Shown: piece by piece, positions 41,407-49,776 of the stretch
How the letters are laid out: each line of letters opens with the position of its first letter
Numbering within the stretch: the first letter of the stretch is position 1
Origin: Pedobacter gandavensis
GTDB lineage: Bacteria; Bacteroidota; Bacteroidia; Sphingobacteriales; Sphingobacteriaceae
Reading direction: 5' to 3'
Length of the DNA: 64,000 bases
NCBI RefSeq assembly: GCF_014172405.1
Contig: NZ_WNXC01000005.1
Span: forward strand, 298,393-362,392
Notes under the pieces: generated by a model
The model's database searches: none
What the model was told of the DNA's origin: nothing
The model's input: only the letters and a program-made list of their open reading frames with translations
Position numbers and translations under genes: made by a program

Positions 41407-42255
41407 TTAATAAGGAATCAGGTAAAGGTCTTTCTTGATGGGTTTAATTAAACCTCTTTCCTGTGCCATCTGGAATAAGACATCAATTGCTTTACGGCCT
41501 TCAGTACCCAGATCAATAGAATATTTGTTGACATATAGGTCGATGTGCTTGTACATCACTTCTTCACTCATTTCCTGGGCGTATTGTTTGATGAACTCAA
41601 TTCCGGATTTAGGATTCGCAAAAGCAAATTCCACAGATTTACGCAATACCCTGTTTACCTTTTCTTTAGTTTCCTGATCCAGTTTTCTATTGATCACAAT
41701 TCCTCCCAATGGGATGGCGCAACCAGTTTGCTGTTCCCAGTAATTCCCCAGATCCATGACTTTGTGCAAGCCTTTGTCCATGTAAGTAAATCGGTTCTCA
41801 TGGATAATTAATCCGAGGTCAATCTCCTCGTTTAACAGCGCGGTTTCAATCGCTGAGAAAACCATTTCCTGTTTTTGTACTAAATGGGGGAAAGCAATGC
41901 CCAACAAGAAGTTAGCTGTGGTGTACTTTCCAGGGATGCCCACGCGAAGTGTCGCATCGATGTGGTCAGGGTGATTGGCCAGGTACTCATTTTTAGAGAT
42001 CAGCAATGGGCCAACGCCAAACCCTAATGCACTGCCAGCATCTAACAGGGCATACTGCTCATAGACATAGGCAAAAGCATGAAAGCTCAGCTTGCTGATG
42101 TCTAGCTCCCCTTTCATGGCCTTTTGATTCAAGGTTTCCACATCGTCAAATGAGACTTTGAAATCCAGTCCTTCCGTATCAATTTTATGGTGAATCAGGG
42201 CATCAAAGATAAATGTATCATTCGGACAGGGGGAAAATCCAAGGCTTAGGGTCAT
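41407..42255 (-). CDS. mqnD: 1,4-dihydroxy-6-naphthoate synthase
   Basis: Cleaves cyclic dehypoxanthinyl futalosine to 1,4-dihydroxy-6-naphthoate in the futalosine route to menaquinone. The 282-residue periplasmic-binding-protein-like fold has the family start LSLGFSPCPNDTFIFDALIHHKI, DDVETLNQKAMKGELDISKLSFHAF near residue 38, LDAGSALGFGVGPLLI near 74 and IIHENRFTY near 155. There is no signal peptide, as expected for the enzyme. It lies 51 bp downstream of mqnB on the same strand. Confidence 0.92.
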   Translation of the reverse strand: MTLSLGFSPCPNDTFIFDALIHHKIDTEGLDFKVSFDDVETLNQKAMKGELDISKLSFHAFAYVYEQYALLDAGSALGFGVGPLLISKNEYLANHPDHIDATLRVGIPGKYTTANFLLGIAFPHLVQKQEMVFSAIETALLNEEIDLGLIIHENRFTYMDKGLHKVMDLGNYWEQQTGCAIPLGGIVINRKLDQETKEKVNRVLRKSVEFAFANPKSGIEFIKQYAQEMSEEVMYKHIDLYVNKYSIDLGTEGRKAIDVLFQMAQERGLIKPIKKDLYLIPY

Positions 42256-42306
42256 GGCAGTATAATTTTTTCTGTCAAAGGTAATGAAAATCGAAAGGGA
42301 AGATCG

Positions 42307-42939
42307 TTAGCTATTTGTCAAAAATCCGATGGCCCATTCATTCAAATTTTTAATGGCAAGCCCGATTTCCCAACTTTCGCGGTTCCTGGGTTCCACATAA
42401 TTAGAGATGCTGCGGATTTGCAGACAAGGGATACCGGCTTCCTCACAACTGTAAAGTACAGCAGCACCTTCCATACTTTCAGTAATGGGTTGAAGCCTGT
42501 TTTTAACAGCTTCAATGCTTTCTTTCCTACCATGAACCGTGTTTACGGTGATCCCTTTTACCTTTTTAAGCGCAGATAAGGAGGGGTGGAGCAGGTTATT
42601 ATAGGCATGGTAGCTGCTTTTTCCAAAGCCCAGTTCCTCAACAGGAAGGAATTGTCCATGGTCTTCTGCACCTAGCTCAGAAAAATCGTCTTCTACTACA
42701 TTGAGCACGGATCCTAAGGCGATATTGCGGTCAAAGGAACCTGCAATTCCCAGATTGATCACCAACTGATAGCGATTTGATAAATGTTTCCCCAGTGCAA
42801 AAGCGGTAGCTGTCATGCCAACGCCGGTAATCAGCAAGTCGAATTTTTCTGTTTTTACAAATGCTTCCCCGGATAACCGGAAGTGCTCGGTTAATAAAGA
42901 GATTTCCGCATTTGTTGCCGCTACTAAAAGAATCTTCAT
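42307..42939 (-). CDS. mqnB: Futalosine hydrolase
   Basis: Removes hypoxanthine from futalosine in the menaquinone pathway. The 210-residue nucleosidase/phosphorylase fold protein starts MKILLVAATNAEISLL and has LITGVGMTATAFALGKHL near residue 35, LVINLGIAGSFDRNIALGSV near 60, the catalytic region ESMEGAAVLYSCEEAGIPCLQIRSISNYVEPR near residue 154, where the MEGAA glutamate binds the ribose, and the family-typical terminal helix. It is upstream of mqnD in the same direction, so the two form a small menaquinone unit. A general nucleosidase (MTA/SAH) is less likely given this neighbour. Confidence 0.92.
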   Translation of the reverse strand: MKILLVAATNAEISLLTEHFRLSGEAFVKTEKFDLLITGVGMTATAFALGKHLSNRYQLVINLGIAGSFDRNIALGSVLNVVEDDFSELGAEDHGQFLPVEELGFGKSSYHAYNNLLHPSLSALKKVKGITVNTVHGRKESIEAVKNRLQPITESMEGAAVLYSCEEAGIPCLQIRSISNYVEPRNRESWEIGLAIKNLNEWAIGFLTNS

Positions 42940-42962
42940 AAGCCTAAGTTAGAGATTAAACC

Positions 42963-42992
42963 TTTCTACTTTAAGCTTTCTGCGTATATTTG
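42963..42992 (+). promoter_or_regulatory. Probable promoter for the PTPS-folE unit
   Basis: TATATTTG at 42985-42992 is an exact -7 element, 18 nt before the PTPS start. TTTC at 42963-42966 is a near -33 with an 18-nt spacer. Confidence 0.5.
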
Positions 42993-43010
42993 TCAACAAT
43001 ATAACAGAGA

Positions 43011-43421
43011 ATGATATACATAACCAGAAAAGCATCATTTAACGCTGCGCATAAATTGTCGAGACCAGATTGGTCTGAAGATAAAAACACAGAAGTTTAC
43101 GGAAAATGTGCCAATCCAAATTGGCATGGACACAACTATCAGTTGTATGTGACTGTTAAAGGGGAGATTAACCCGGAAACAGGTTTCCTTGTAGATCTGA
43201 AATGGTTGAAGGACATCACCAATACTCAGGTAGTCGATAAGATTGACCACAGAAACTTGAATCTTGATGTAGATTTTATGAAGGGTAAGTTGGCTTCAAC
43301 GGAGAATCTGGCCATCGCTATTTGGGAAGAACTGCTGCCTTTTATTAAAGAATCTGGCGCGGAACTTCATTGCATCAAAATTTACGAAACTGAAAATAAC
43401 TTTGTCGAGTACTTCGGCTAA
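43011..43421 (+). CDS. 6-pyruvoyltetrahydropterin synthase (PTPS-II type)
   Basis: A 136-residue member of COG0720. The zinc-binding start [14 protein letters not shown], then the motif [11 protein letters not shown] near residue 35, place it with CxxxxxHGH (PTPS-II) enzymes rather than CxxxHGH queuosine enzymes (QueD). DHRNLNLDV near 81, [14 protein letters not shown] near 98 and the terminal VYETENN-like [12 protein letters not shown] closely follow animal PTPS. The reaction would convert 7,8-dihydroneopterin triphosphate to 6-pyruvoyltetrahydropterin. folE, which makes that substrate, follows 10 bp after the stop. Automatic annotation would probably call this queD. I judge the pterin role likelier but leave the symbol blank. 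Confidence 0.85.
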   Translation: MIYITRKASFNAAHKLSRPDWSEDKNTEVYGKCANPNWHGHNYQLYVTVKGEINPETGFLVDLKWLKDITNTQVVDKIDHRNLNLDVDFMKGKLASTENLAIAIWEELLPFIKESGAELHCIKIYETENNFVEYFG

Positions 43422-43431
43422 TCCATCAGAT

Positions 43432-44064
43432 ATGAACAATCATTTAGATCATTTAGATGAAACGGAAGACGGTTACATCAAAATAGACCGTTATAACGAG
43501 GGAAAAATCTCGGCAGTAGCGAATCATTATACGGATATTTTAAGCCAGTTAGGCGAAGATCCGACTCGTGAGGGACTGGTAAAAACACCAGAACGTGTAG
43601 CGAAAGCTTTGCAGTACCTGACTCATGGTTACGACCTTGATCCGGCAGCGATCCTTAAAGGAGCAATGTTCAAAGAGGACTACAGCCAAATGGTGGTCGT
43701 GAAAGATATTGAAGTGTTTTCTATGTGCGAACACCACATGCTTCCTTTCTTTGGAAAAGCCCATGTGGCCTATATTCCGAACGGTCACATCGTTGGATTG
43801 AGCAAGATTCCAAGAATTGTGGATGCTTTTTCTCGCCGTTTACAGGTGCAAGAGCGTTTAACAAATGAAATTAGAGATTGTATTCAGGAAACGTTAAACC
43901 CTTTGGGCGTAGCAGTTGTGATTGAATGCAAGCATTTATGTATGGCAATGCGCGGTATTCAGAAGCAAAATTCTGTAACCACCACTTCTGCTTTTACAGG
44001 AGAATTTGCAAAAGACACAACTAGGGCAGAGTTTTTGAGGTTAATCACTGCCAACTTACACTAA
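43432..44064 (+). CDS. folE: GTP cyclohydrolase I
   Basis: Opens the imidazole ring of GTP to give 7,8-dihydroneopterin triphosphate for folate and other pterins. From ATG 43432 the protein has 210 residues; a TTG at 43402 would overlap PTPS and is less likely. Signatures are [19 protein letters not shown] near residue 39, [29 protein letters not shown] near 90 (Cys and the two His bind zinc), [23 protein letters not shown] near 122 and [13 protein letters not shown] near 165 (second zinc Cys). It lies directly behind the PTPS gene and 19 bp before fabD. Confidence 0.95.
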   Translation: MNNHLDHLDETEDGYIKIDRYNEGKISAVANHYTDILSQLGEDPTREGLVKTPERVAKALQYLTHGYDLDPAAILKGAMFKEDYSQMVVVKDIEVFSMCEHHMLPFFGKAHVAYIPNGHIVGLSKIPRIVDAFSRRLQVQERLTNEIRDCIQETLNPLGVAVVIECKHLCMAMRGIQKQNSVTTTSAFTGEFAKDTTRAEFLRLITANLH

Positions 44065-44083
44065 ACATCACATTAAGCATAAA

Positions 44084-44974
44084 ATGAAAGCATATATATT
44101 TCCAGGACAAGGCGCTCAGTTTTCGGGCATGGGTAAAGAATTGTACGAAAATGAAATCGCCAAAGAACTGTTTGAAAAGGCAAATGAAATTATCGGTTTC
44201 CGCATTAGTGACATCATGTTCTCTGGAACAGATGAAGAATTAAAGGAAACTAAAGTAACTCAGCCAGCGATTTTTCTTCACTCTGTGATTTTGGCAAAAA
44301 CATTAGGAGCCGATTTTCAACCGGATATGGTTGCAGGACACTCCCTTGGAGAGTTCTCGGCATTGGTAGCGGCAAATGCACTATCTTTTGAAGATGGTTT
44401 AAGATTGGTGATTGCCAGAGCAAATGCCATGCAGAAAGCTTGTGAATTACAACCTTCTACCATGGCGGCTATTTTAGGCCTTGCTGATGAAGTGGTAGAG
44501 AAAATCTGTGAAGAGATTGATGAAGTGGTTGTGGCTGCAAATTACAATTGCCCAGGACAAATCGTGATCTCTGGTAGCATTGAAGGCGTAGATATCGCTT
44601 GTCAGAAGTTAACTGAAGCAGGCGCTAAACGTGCTTTGAAGCTAAATGTTGGTGGCGCTTTTCACTCTCCGTTAATGGAGCCAGCAAGAGTAGAGCTACA
44701 GGAAGCGATTGAAAATGTAACGGTACTTTCGCCGGTATGTCCGATTTACCAAAATGTGGACCCGGTTCCAAATACGGATCCTGCTAAGATCAAAGCAAAC
44801 TTAATTACACAGTTGACCGGTGCGGTAAAATGGACGCAAACCCTTGAGCGTATGATCGCTGATGGTGCCAGTGAATTTGTAGAAGTAGGTCCTGGTAATG
44901 TATTACAAGGCCTGGTTAAGAAAGTGAATAGAGCTTTCCCAACAAGTTCTGCAACGATCACAGCTAAGGTTTAA
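44084..44974 (+). CDS. fabD: Malonyl-CoA:ACP transacylase
   Basis: Loads malonyl groups onto acyl carrier protein for fatty acid synthesis. The 296-residue protein begins AYIFPGQGAQFSGMGKELY. It carries the catalytic serine in VAGHSLGEFSALVAA near residue 90, the CoA-contacting NCPGQIVISGSIEGV near 162, the catalytic His in VGGAFHSPLME near 199 and the terminal VEVGPGNVLQGLVKK near 267. It is followed 1 bp after its stop by a GTG-started histidine kinase gene. Confidence 0.96.
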   Translation: MKAYIFPGQGAQFSGMGKELYENEIAKELFEKANEIIGFRISDIMFSGTDEELKETKVTQPAIFLHSVILAKTLGADFQPDMVAGHSLGEFSALVAANALSFEDGLRLVIARANAMQKACELQPSTMAAILGLADEVVEKICEEIDEVVVAANYNCPGQIVISGSIEGVDIACQKLTEAGAKRALKLNVGGAFHSPLMEPARVELQEAIENVTVLSPVCPIYQNVDPVPNTDPAKIKANLITQLTGAVKWTQTLERMIADGASEFVEVGPGNVLQGLVKKVNRAFPTSSATITAKV

Positions 44975-44975
44975 C

Positions 44976-47900
44976 GTGAGCATCGCGGGTAAAATCAGAT
45001 TTTTATTGTTGATACTTGGGGCCTGCTGTATTGGTACGGCCCTATCTTTAAAAAATACGATCAGCAAGAAAGATCTGCTTACCCATGAGGCGGCAGACCT
45101 TCAGGAAAACCTGAGTGACAAAGAAAGTATTGTTTACGACTTCCTTTCCGATCCAACCAGGGTTGAGCAGGCCAAGCAATTTGACCTCAATGAAAAGTAT
45201 GCCTTAGACTTCATTAATCTCTATACCAAACAGGGGATCAACCTGTTGGTCTATGAAAAAAACAACCTAAAATTTTGGAGCTCTTTTAGTGCCTTCCCTT
45301 CCAGTTTGGAGGTGATTGCGGAGGGCTCTTCCTTTGTCCAGCTCCCCAATGGCTGGTATGAAGTGGTTCGGAAAACAACCGGAAACTATGCGCTGGTCTT
45401 CCTCATCGAGGTGATCAACCAATACAATATTCAGAACCAGTATCTGAGAAACGACATCTCGCCCTTCCTATTGCCTTCAAATTCCTTGTCGCTGGCCGCT
45501 TTTACGGATACCGATGTCTATGGAATTAATAATTTTGAAGGTAAAATTCTCTTTGAAGTAAAGCTGAAACCCGACTATACCAAGAGCATTTATGCGAAGA
45601 TAGAGGTTTGGCTTTGGGCGATTGGGCTGTTTAGCATCTGTCTTTTCTTCAATTCCTTTTGCGTCTGGATGGCAAAAAAAGGACGATTACTCCCTGCTAC
45701 CGGACTTTTGATCCTGTTTTTTGCGATATTAAGGATCACCGATCTGGAATACGGATGGTTCAATCAACAGTTTGACCTCTTGATATTTAGTCCGACGATT
45801 TACGGAGAAAGTTTCTTCTTGCCCTCTTTAGGCGATTTTCTACTCAATGTATTTGCCATTACCTGGGTCGTCTATTTTATTTATAAACACAGGGATGAAT
45901 ACCATTTGCCTTCCTGGTTGAACCAGAATAAAGTGGCAGGGTGGGTTTTTTATCTGATTTTACTAGGTTTCTTTGGCTTGCTGGCCCTGATCAGTGATCA
46001 GGTTTTCTTCGGGTTGATCATCAATTCAAAGATTAATTTTGACATCACCAATATCATTAATCTGGGCTGGATCAGCTGGGTGAGTATTATCATCCTATGT
46101 TTGGTATGGTTTAATATTTACCTGGGTATCACGGTACTGTTTGAGCTGAGTAAAACCTTGAATGTGACGAATAAAGAGCGGTTAATCTTATTTCTGTTTG
46201 CCTTTTTGGGTTATTTGGCTTATCGACTCAGTACTGATTTCAGCATCTTTTTTATCGTCTATGCGGTATTTATCCTGGTCATAGGCTGGAATGTATTTCT
46301 TAGGGACAATAAATTTTCGATAGGAATTTTTACGACCATATTTTTCTGTCTGGCCTTCATGTCTTCTATCAAGTACCTGAAGTTTATCGACATCAAGGAA
46401 AGAAATAAACGGCTTACGATTGCACAGAAACTGGAATCCACAGATGACCCCAAGATCATTAGTGCCATTGAGAGTTTGGAAGTGGGTATTTATACCGACA
46501 GCTTCGTTGCGGATTATTTTAAGCAGCCCAGTGTAAGACGCTCTGATCTTTTACAAAAACACATCAATAAGCAGTTTTTAGGGGGATACCTTTCCAAGTT
46601 TGAATATAATATTTATGAATACGACAGCAGGGATTCTTCCTTAAACGGACAGAACGTTTCGCTGAATTATTACAAGAAACTAGTGCAGTCGGGCTCAGTA
46701 AAAGCCTCTGAATCGAATTTCTTCTACCGTCTGAATGATACTTTTGGGTATCAAAATTATTTCGGCATCATTCCCATTTTTGAAGGCAACCATATCTTGG
46801 GAACACTCGTAATTGAGCTGAAATCTCAGCAATACAATTACAATAGTCAGCTTCCTGATATTCTGATCGACCGTAAAAATAAGAGTGAAGATGATTATAG
46901 CAATTACTCTTTTGCTTTTTATAGCTATGGTAAACTGGCCATCCAATCTGGTCCATATACCTATAAACTTTCCGGGCATGATTTTAAAGCAGAACCCAGA
47001 AAGCCTCAAACGATCACAGACAGCCTCGGATACACACATGTGGTGTACATGCCCATCGCCTCTAAAATGATTGTTGTAAGCAAGGAAAAGGTGTCCTATG
47101 TGGCGCGTTTGGCTACCTTATCCTTCTTCTTTTTAGTATTCATTATTTTTTCAGTCACACTGTACGCCTTAATCTGGGTATTGAAGAATATTGATGAGAG
47201 CTGGGGTGGTTGGTTCAACATCAACCGGTCATTGATGATTAATGCCAATAAGATCCTTTATAAAACGAGGATTCAGTTTTCTATTGTCCTTTCTGTGGTG
47301 GCTACTTTGGTCATTGTGGGCTGGACGACCTATTTCTACATCCGGGATGAGTACCGTAGACAGCAGGAAGATTATATCCAGGATAAGATTAGAAAAGTGC
47401 AGTTTTCTTATGAGAAACGGATTTTTTCCAGTGGCTTGCCAGCTTCTAATGAGGAGTCAGTTCGCTTTTTCAATGAATTTGCAGATGTAAATGGCGCTTA
47501 CCTGAGCCTTTTTGATGCCAATGGAAATCTGTTATTTACTTCTTTACCCAGGATATATGATTTTGGGATAATAGGGCGAAAAATGGGGGCCAAGGCCTAT
47601 GTTTACCTCAATCAAATGCAACGATCAGAGTACATCAATCCAGATGAACAGATTGGCGATTTCAGTTATTCTTCTGCCTATGCGCCGATTCGCAATGCGA
47701 TGAATGAAACGGTTGCCTATATCGGACTGCCTTATTATGCGAATGAAGCGGATTATCAACGGAAAATTGGCCTTTACATCAATACTTTAATTAATATTTA
47801 TGCCCTGGTATTTGTGGCTATCGGTATTCTTGCCGTGTTTTTGGCCAATCAGATCACAAGCCCGCTTACTTTTATTCAGGAGAGTATCCGAAAAACCAAG

Positions 47901-48692
47901 CTCGGTCAGAAGAATCAGCCCATTCAGTGGTCCAGGCATGATGAGATTGGTTCCCTGATTCGGGAGTACAATAAAATGATCGCTGCCTTGGAAGAGAGTG
48001 CAGCTAAGCTCGCGCGATCTGAAAGGGAAATTGCCTGGCGGGAGATGGCGAAACAAGTGGCGCATGAGATTAAAAACCCATTGACGCCATTAAAACTTGG
48101 TGTGCAGTTGTTGGAGAAATCATGGAAAGAGCAAGATCCTAATTTTGAAAAGAAATTCGAACGCTTTAACAAATCGTTTATTGAACAAATTGACAGTCTG
48201 GCTTCCATTGCTTCAGAGTTTTCGAACTTTGCAAAAATGCCGGACACCAAACTGGAAAAACTACGTTTATTGCCGATTATTCAACAGGCAAGGGACGTTT
48301 TTACGAATACACAAAATGTAGAGATCTACATATTTAACCATACCACCATAGAAGTGATGATTCTTGGGGATAAGGATCAGTTATTGCGTACGTTTAATAA
48401 CCTGCTTAAAAATGCCATTGAAGCGGCTAGTGCAGAAGCGCGATGTGTCATCAAAATCAATTTGATGAATGATGAGGAAAATGTATTTGTAGAGGTAGAG
48501 GACAATGGTAAGGGGATTGATCCGGAGCAACAGGATAAGATTTTCGTGCCCAACTTCACGACTAAATCATCCGGAACAGGTTTAGGTCTGGCTTTTGTGA
48601 AGCAAGCCGTAGAGAATGCAGGAGGAACCGTTTCCTTTAAGTCTTTTACAGATGTAGGGACAACCTTTTATCTGAGTTTCCCGCTATCTTAA
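44976..48692 (+). CDS. Very large multi-sensor histidine kinase (NtrY-like)
   Basis: A 1238-residue membrane histidine kinase. An N-terminal helix (about 6-24) and a periplasmic domain (about 30-205) are followed by a block of about eight membrane helices (about 213-465). A second periplasmic domain (about 470-705), two more helices (about 712-735 and 768-787), a third periplasmic sensor (about 790-930) and a last helix (937-957) precede a HAMP domain (ITSPLTFIQESIRKTKLG). The kinase has the H box VAHEIKNPLTPLKLG (His1030), N box NNLLKNAIEAA near 1142, G1 VEDNGKGI and G2 SSGTGLGLAFV near 1198. No response regulator is adjacent. The GTG start is 1 bp after the fabD stop. The ligand is unknown. 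Confidence 0.9.
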   Translation: MSIAGKIRFLLLILGACCIGTALSLKNTISKKDLLTHEAADLQENLSDKESIVYDFLSDPTRVEQAKQFDLNEKYALDFINLYTKQGINLLVYEKNNLKFWSSFSAFPSSLEVIAEGSSFVQLPNGWYEVVRKTTGNYALVFLIEVINQYNIQNQYLRNDISPFLLPSNSLSLAAFTDTDVYGINNFEGKILFEVKLKPDYTKSIYAKIEVWLWAIGLFSICLFFNSFCVWMAKKGRLLPATGLLILFFAILRITDLEYGWFNQQFDLLIFSPTIYGESFFLPSLGDFLLNVFAITWVVYFIYKHRDEYHLPSWLNQNKVAGWVFYLILLGFFGLLALISDQVFFGLIINSKINFDITNIINLGWISWVSIIILCLVWFNIYLGITVLFELSKTLNVTNKERLILFLFAFLGYLAYRLSTDFSIFFIVYAVFILVIGWNVFLRDNKFSIGIFTTIFFCLAFMSSIKYLKFIDIKERNKRLTIAQKLESTDDPKIISAIESLEVGIYTDSFVADYFKQPSVRRSDLLQKHINKQFLGGYLSKFEYNIYEYDSRDSSLNGQNVSLNYYKKLVQSGSVKASESNFFYRLNDTFGYQNYFGIIPIFEGNHILGTLVIELKSQQYNYNSQLPDILIDRKNKSEDDYSNYSFAFYSYGKLAIQSGPYTYKLSGHDFKAEPRKPQTITDSLGYTHVVYMPIASKMIVVSKEKVSYVARLATLSFFFLVFIIFSVTLYALIWVLKNIDESWGGWFNINRSLMINANKILYKTRIQFSIVLSVVATLVIVGWTTYFYIRDEYRRQQEDYIQDKIRKVQFSYEKRIFSSGLPASNEESVRFFNEFADVNGAYLSLFDANGNLLFTSLPRIYDFGIIGRKMGAKAYVYLNQMQRSEYINPDEQIGDFSYSSAYAPIRNAMNETVAYIGLPYYANEADYQRKIGLYINTLINIYALVFVAIGILAVFLANQITSPLTFIQESIRKTKLGQKNQPIQWSRHDEIGSLIREYNKMIAALEESAAKLARSEREIAWREMAKQVAHEIKNPLTPLKLGVQLLEKSWKEQDPNFEKKFERFNKSFIEQIDSLASIASEFSNFAKMPDTKLEKLRLLPIIQQARDVFTNTQNVEIYIFNHTTIEVMILGDKDQLLRTFNNLLKNAIEAASAEARCVIKINLMNDEENVFVEVEDNGKGIDPEQQDKIFVPNFTTKSSGTGLGLAFVKQAVENAGGTVSFKSFTDVGTTFYLSFPLS

Positions 48693-49592
48693 GTCAATTG
48701 CTGCTTTGCCCATGGTAAAGCCATCTGCATATAGAATAACAGAATAAATACCTTTAATGAAGGGGTTAGGGTTGATCCAATCCATTTTATAAACCGTGTC
48801 GTCTTCGTTGTAAGAAATGGAAGTGGAAGAGGTATATTGCATTTGTTCGCCATCTGCTTCAAACAGGTTCTCCCCATTGGCGATCAGGTTGCCTGCGGGA
48901 TCAAATACGCGCAAATATATTTTATGGTAATCTTTTAATGCCAAAGGATTAGGCGCAATGTTGAAGCTGATGCTTAACTTTTTAGCGGTGCTTGCACGGG
49001 TAACTTCTATGTTTTTGCCGTTGTTTTTAACCTTATAAGCCACAATGGTTACGTTTCCGGCTTTCAAGGCGGCACCGGTTTTTACTTTTTCGATCAGCTC
49101 AGTATTCTTTTTTTCGAGGTTTTCGGCTTTTTGAGTCGCGCTATAAGCGAATTCCTTTAGGCTGTCTCGCTGTGTGCGTAGGTAGGCATTTTCTTTCTCT
49201 AAGCGGACAATTTCTTCACTGTAGTTTTTAACAAACTCCCGTAATTCTTTGACTTCTTTCTGGGCAGTGCTGAGGTCGCCTTGTGTTAGTTTGTCATTCT
49301 GAAGGGCTAGTTTTAGTTCTGCAATCTTTACCCTCGCCAGTTTTTGTTCGTCCTGGAGTTTGGATGTTAAGGTTACATTGAGGGCATTTACCTTGTCCAG
49401 CTCCGCTTCTATCTTTTCCACTTCAAGCTTTAGTCTGTCCTTTTCTGTGTTCACGGTTACAAAGCGTTCGCTTTGATGTCGGTCTTTTAAGTATAGGTAT
49501 GCATTTGTGCCTAGAAGGGCTAGAATAACGACAATTAGAAAATAAATCTTATTGCGGTCTCCCTTATTTACCATCTCATTTTGGTCTGACAT
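48684..49592 (-). CDS. Membrane-anchored coiled-coil protein
   Basis: A 302-residue protein. A short polar N-terminus is followed by one membrane helix (IYFLIVVILALLGTNAYLYL, residues 16-35), then a long coiled coil (about 45-165, for example EKDRLKLEVEKIEAELDKV and LEKENAYLRTQRDSLKEFA). A C-terminal beta-rich domain follows (about 170-302: VTIVAYKVKNNGKNIEVTR, MDWINPNPFIKGIYSVILYADG). The layout suits a periplasm-facing envelope structural or scaffolding protein. I recognise it only as a conserved Bacteroidota protein. Its 3' end overlaps that of the convergent histidine kinase gene by 9 bp. Confidence 0.75.
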   Translation of the reverse strand: MSDQNEMVNKGDRNKIYFLIVVILALLGTNAYLYLKDRHQSERFVTVNTEKDRLKLEVEKIEAELDKVNALNVTLTSKLQDEQKLARVKIAELKLALQNDKLTQGDLSTAQKEVKELREFVKNYSEEIVRLEKENAYLRTQRDSLKEFAYSATQKAENLEKKNTELIEKVKTGAALKAGNVTIVAYKVKNNGKNIEVTRASTAKKLSISFNIAPNPLALKDYHKIYLRVFDPAGNLIANGENLFEADGEQMQYTSSTSISYNEDDTVYKMDWINPNPFIKGIYSVILYADGFTMGKAAIDLR

Positions 49593-49776
49593 TTCTTGAA
49601 TTCTTCTCTAAAGGTGTTTAAAACGCGAACATAATATAAAAATATAGGAAATAGTAAAAAAAACAGGCTATTTGTATGAGACTTTAAAAAAAATCGTTTA
49701 CTTGCTAAGATCTCAGGTTGGTAACGTATCCCAGAGTACACAAAAGAAAAGATTTATTAAGTACAAATTATATAAA

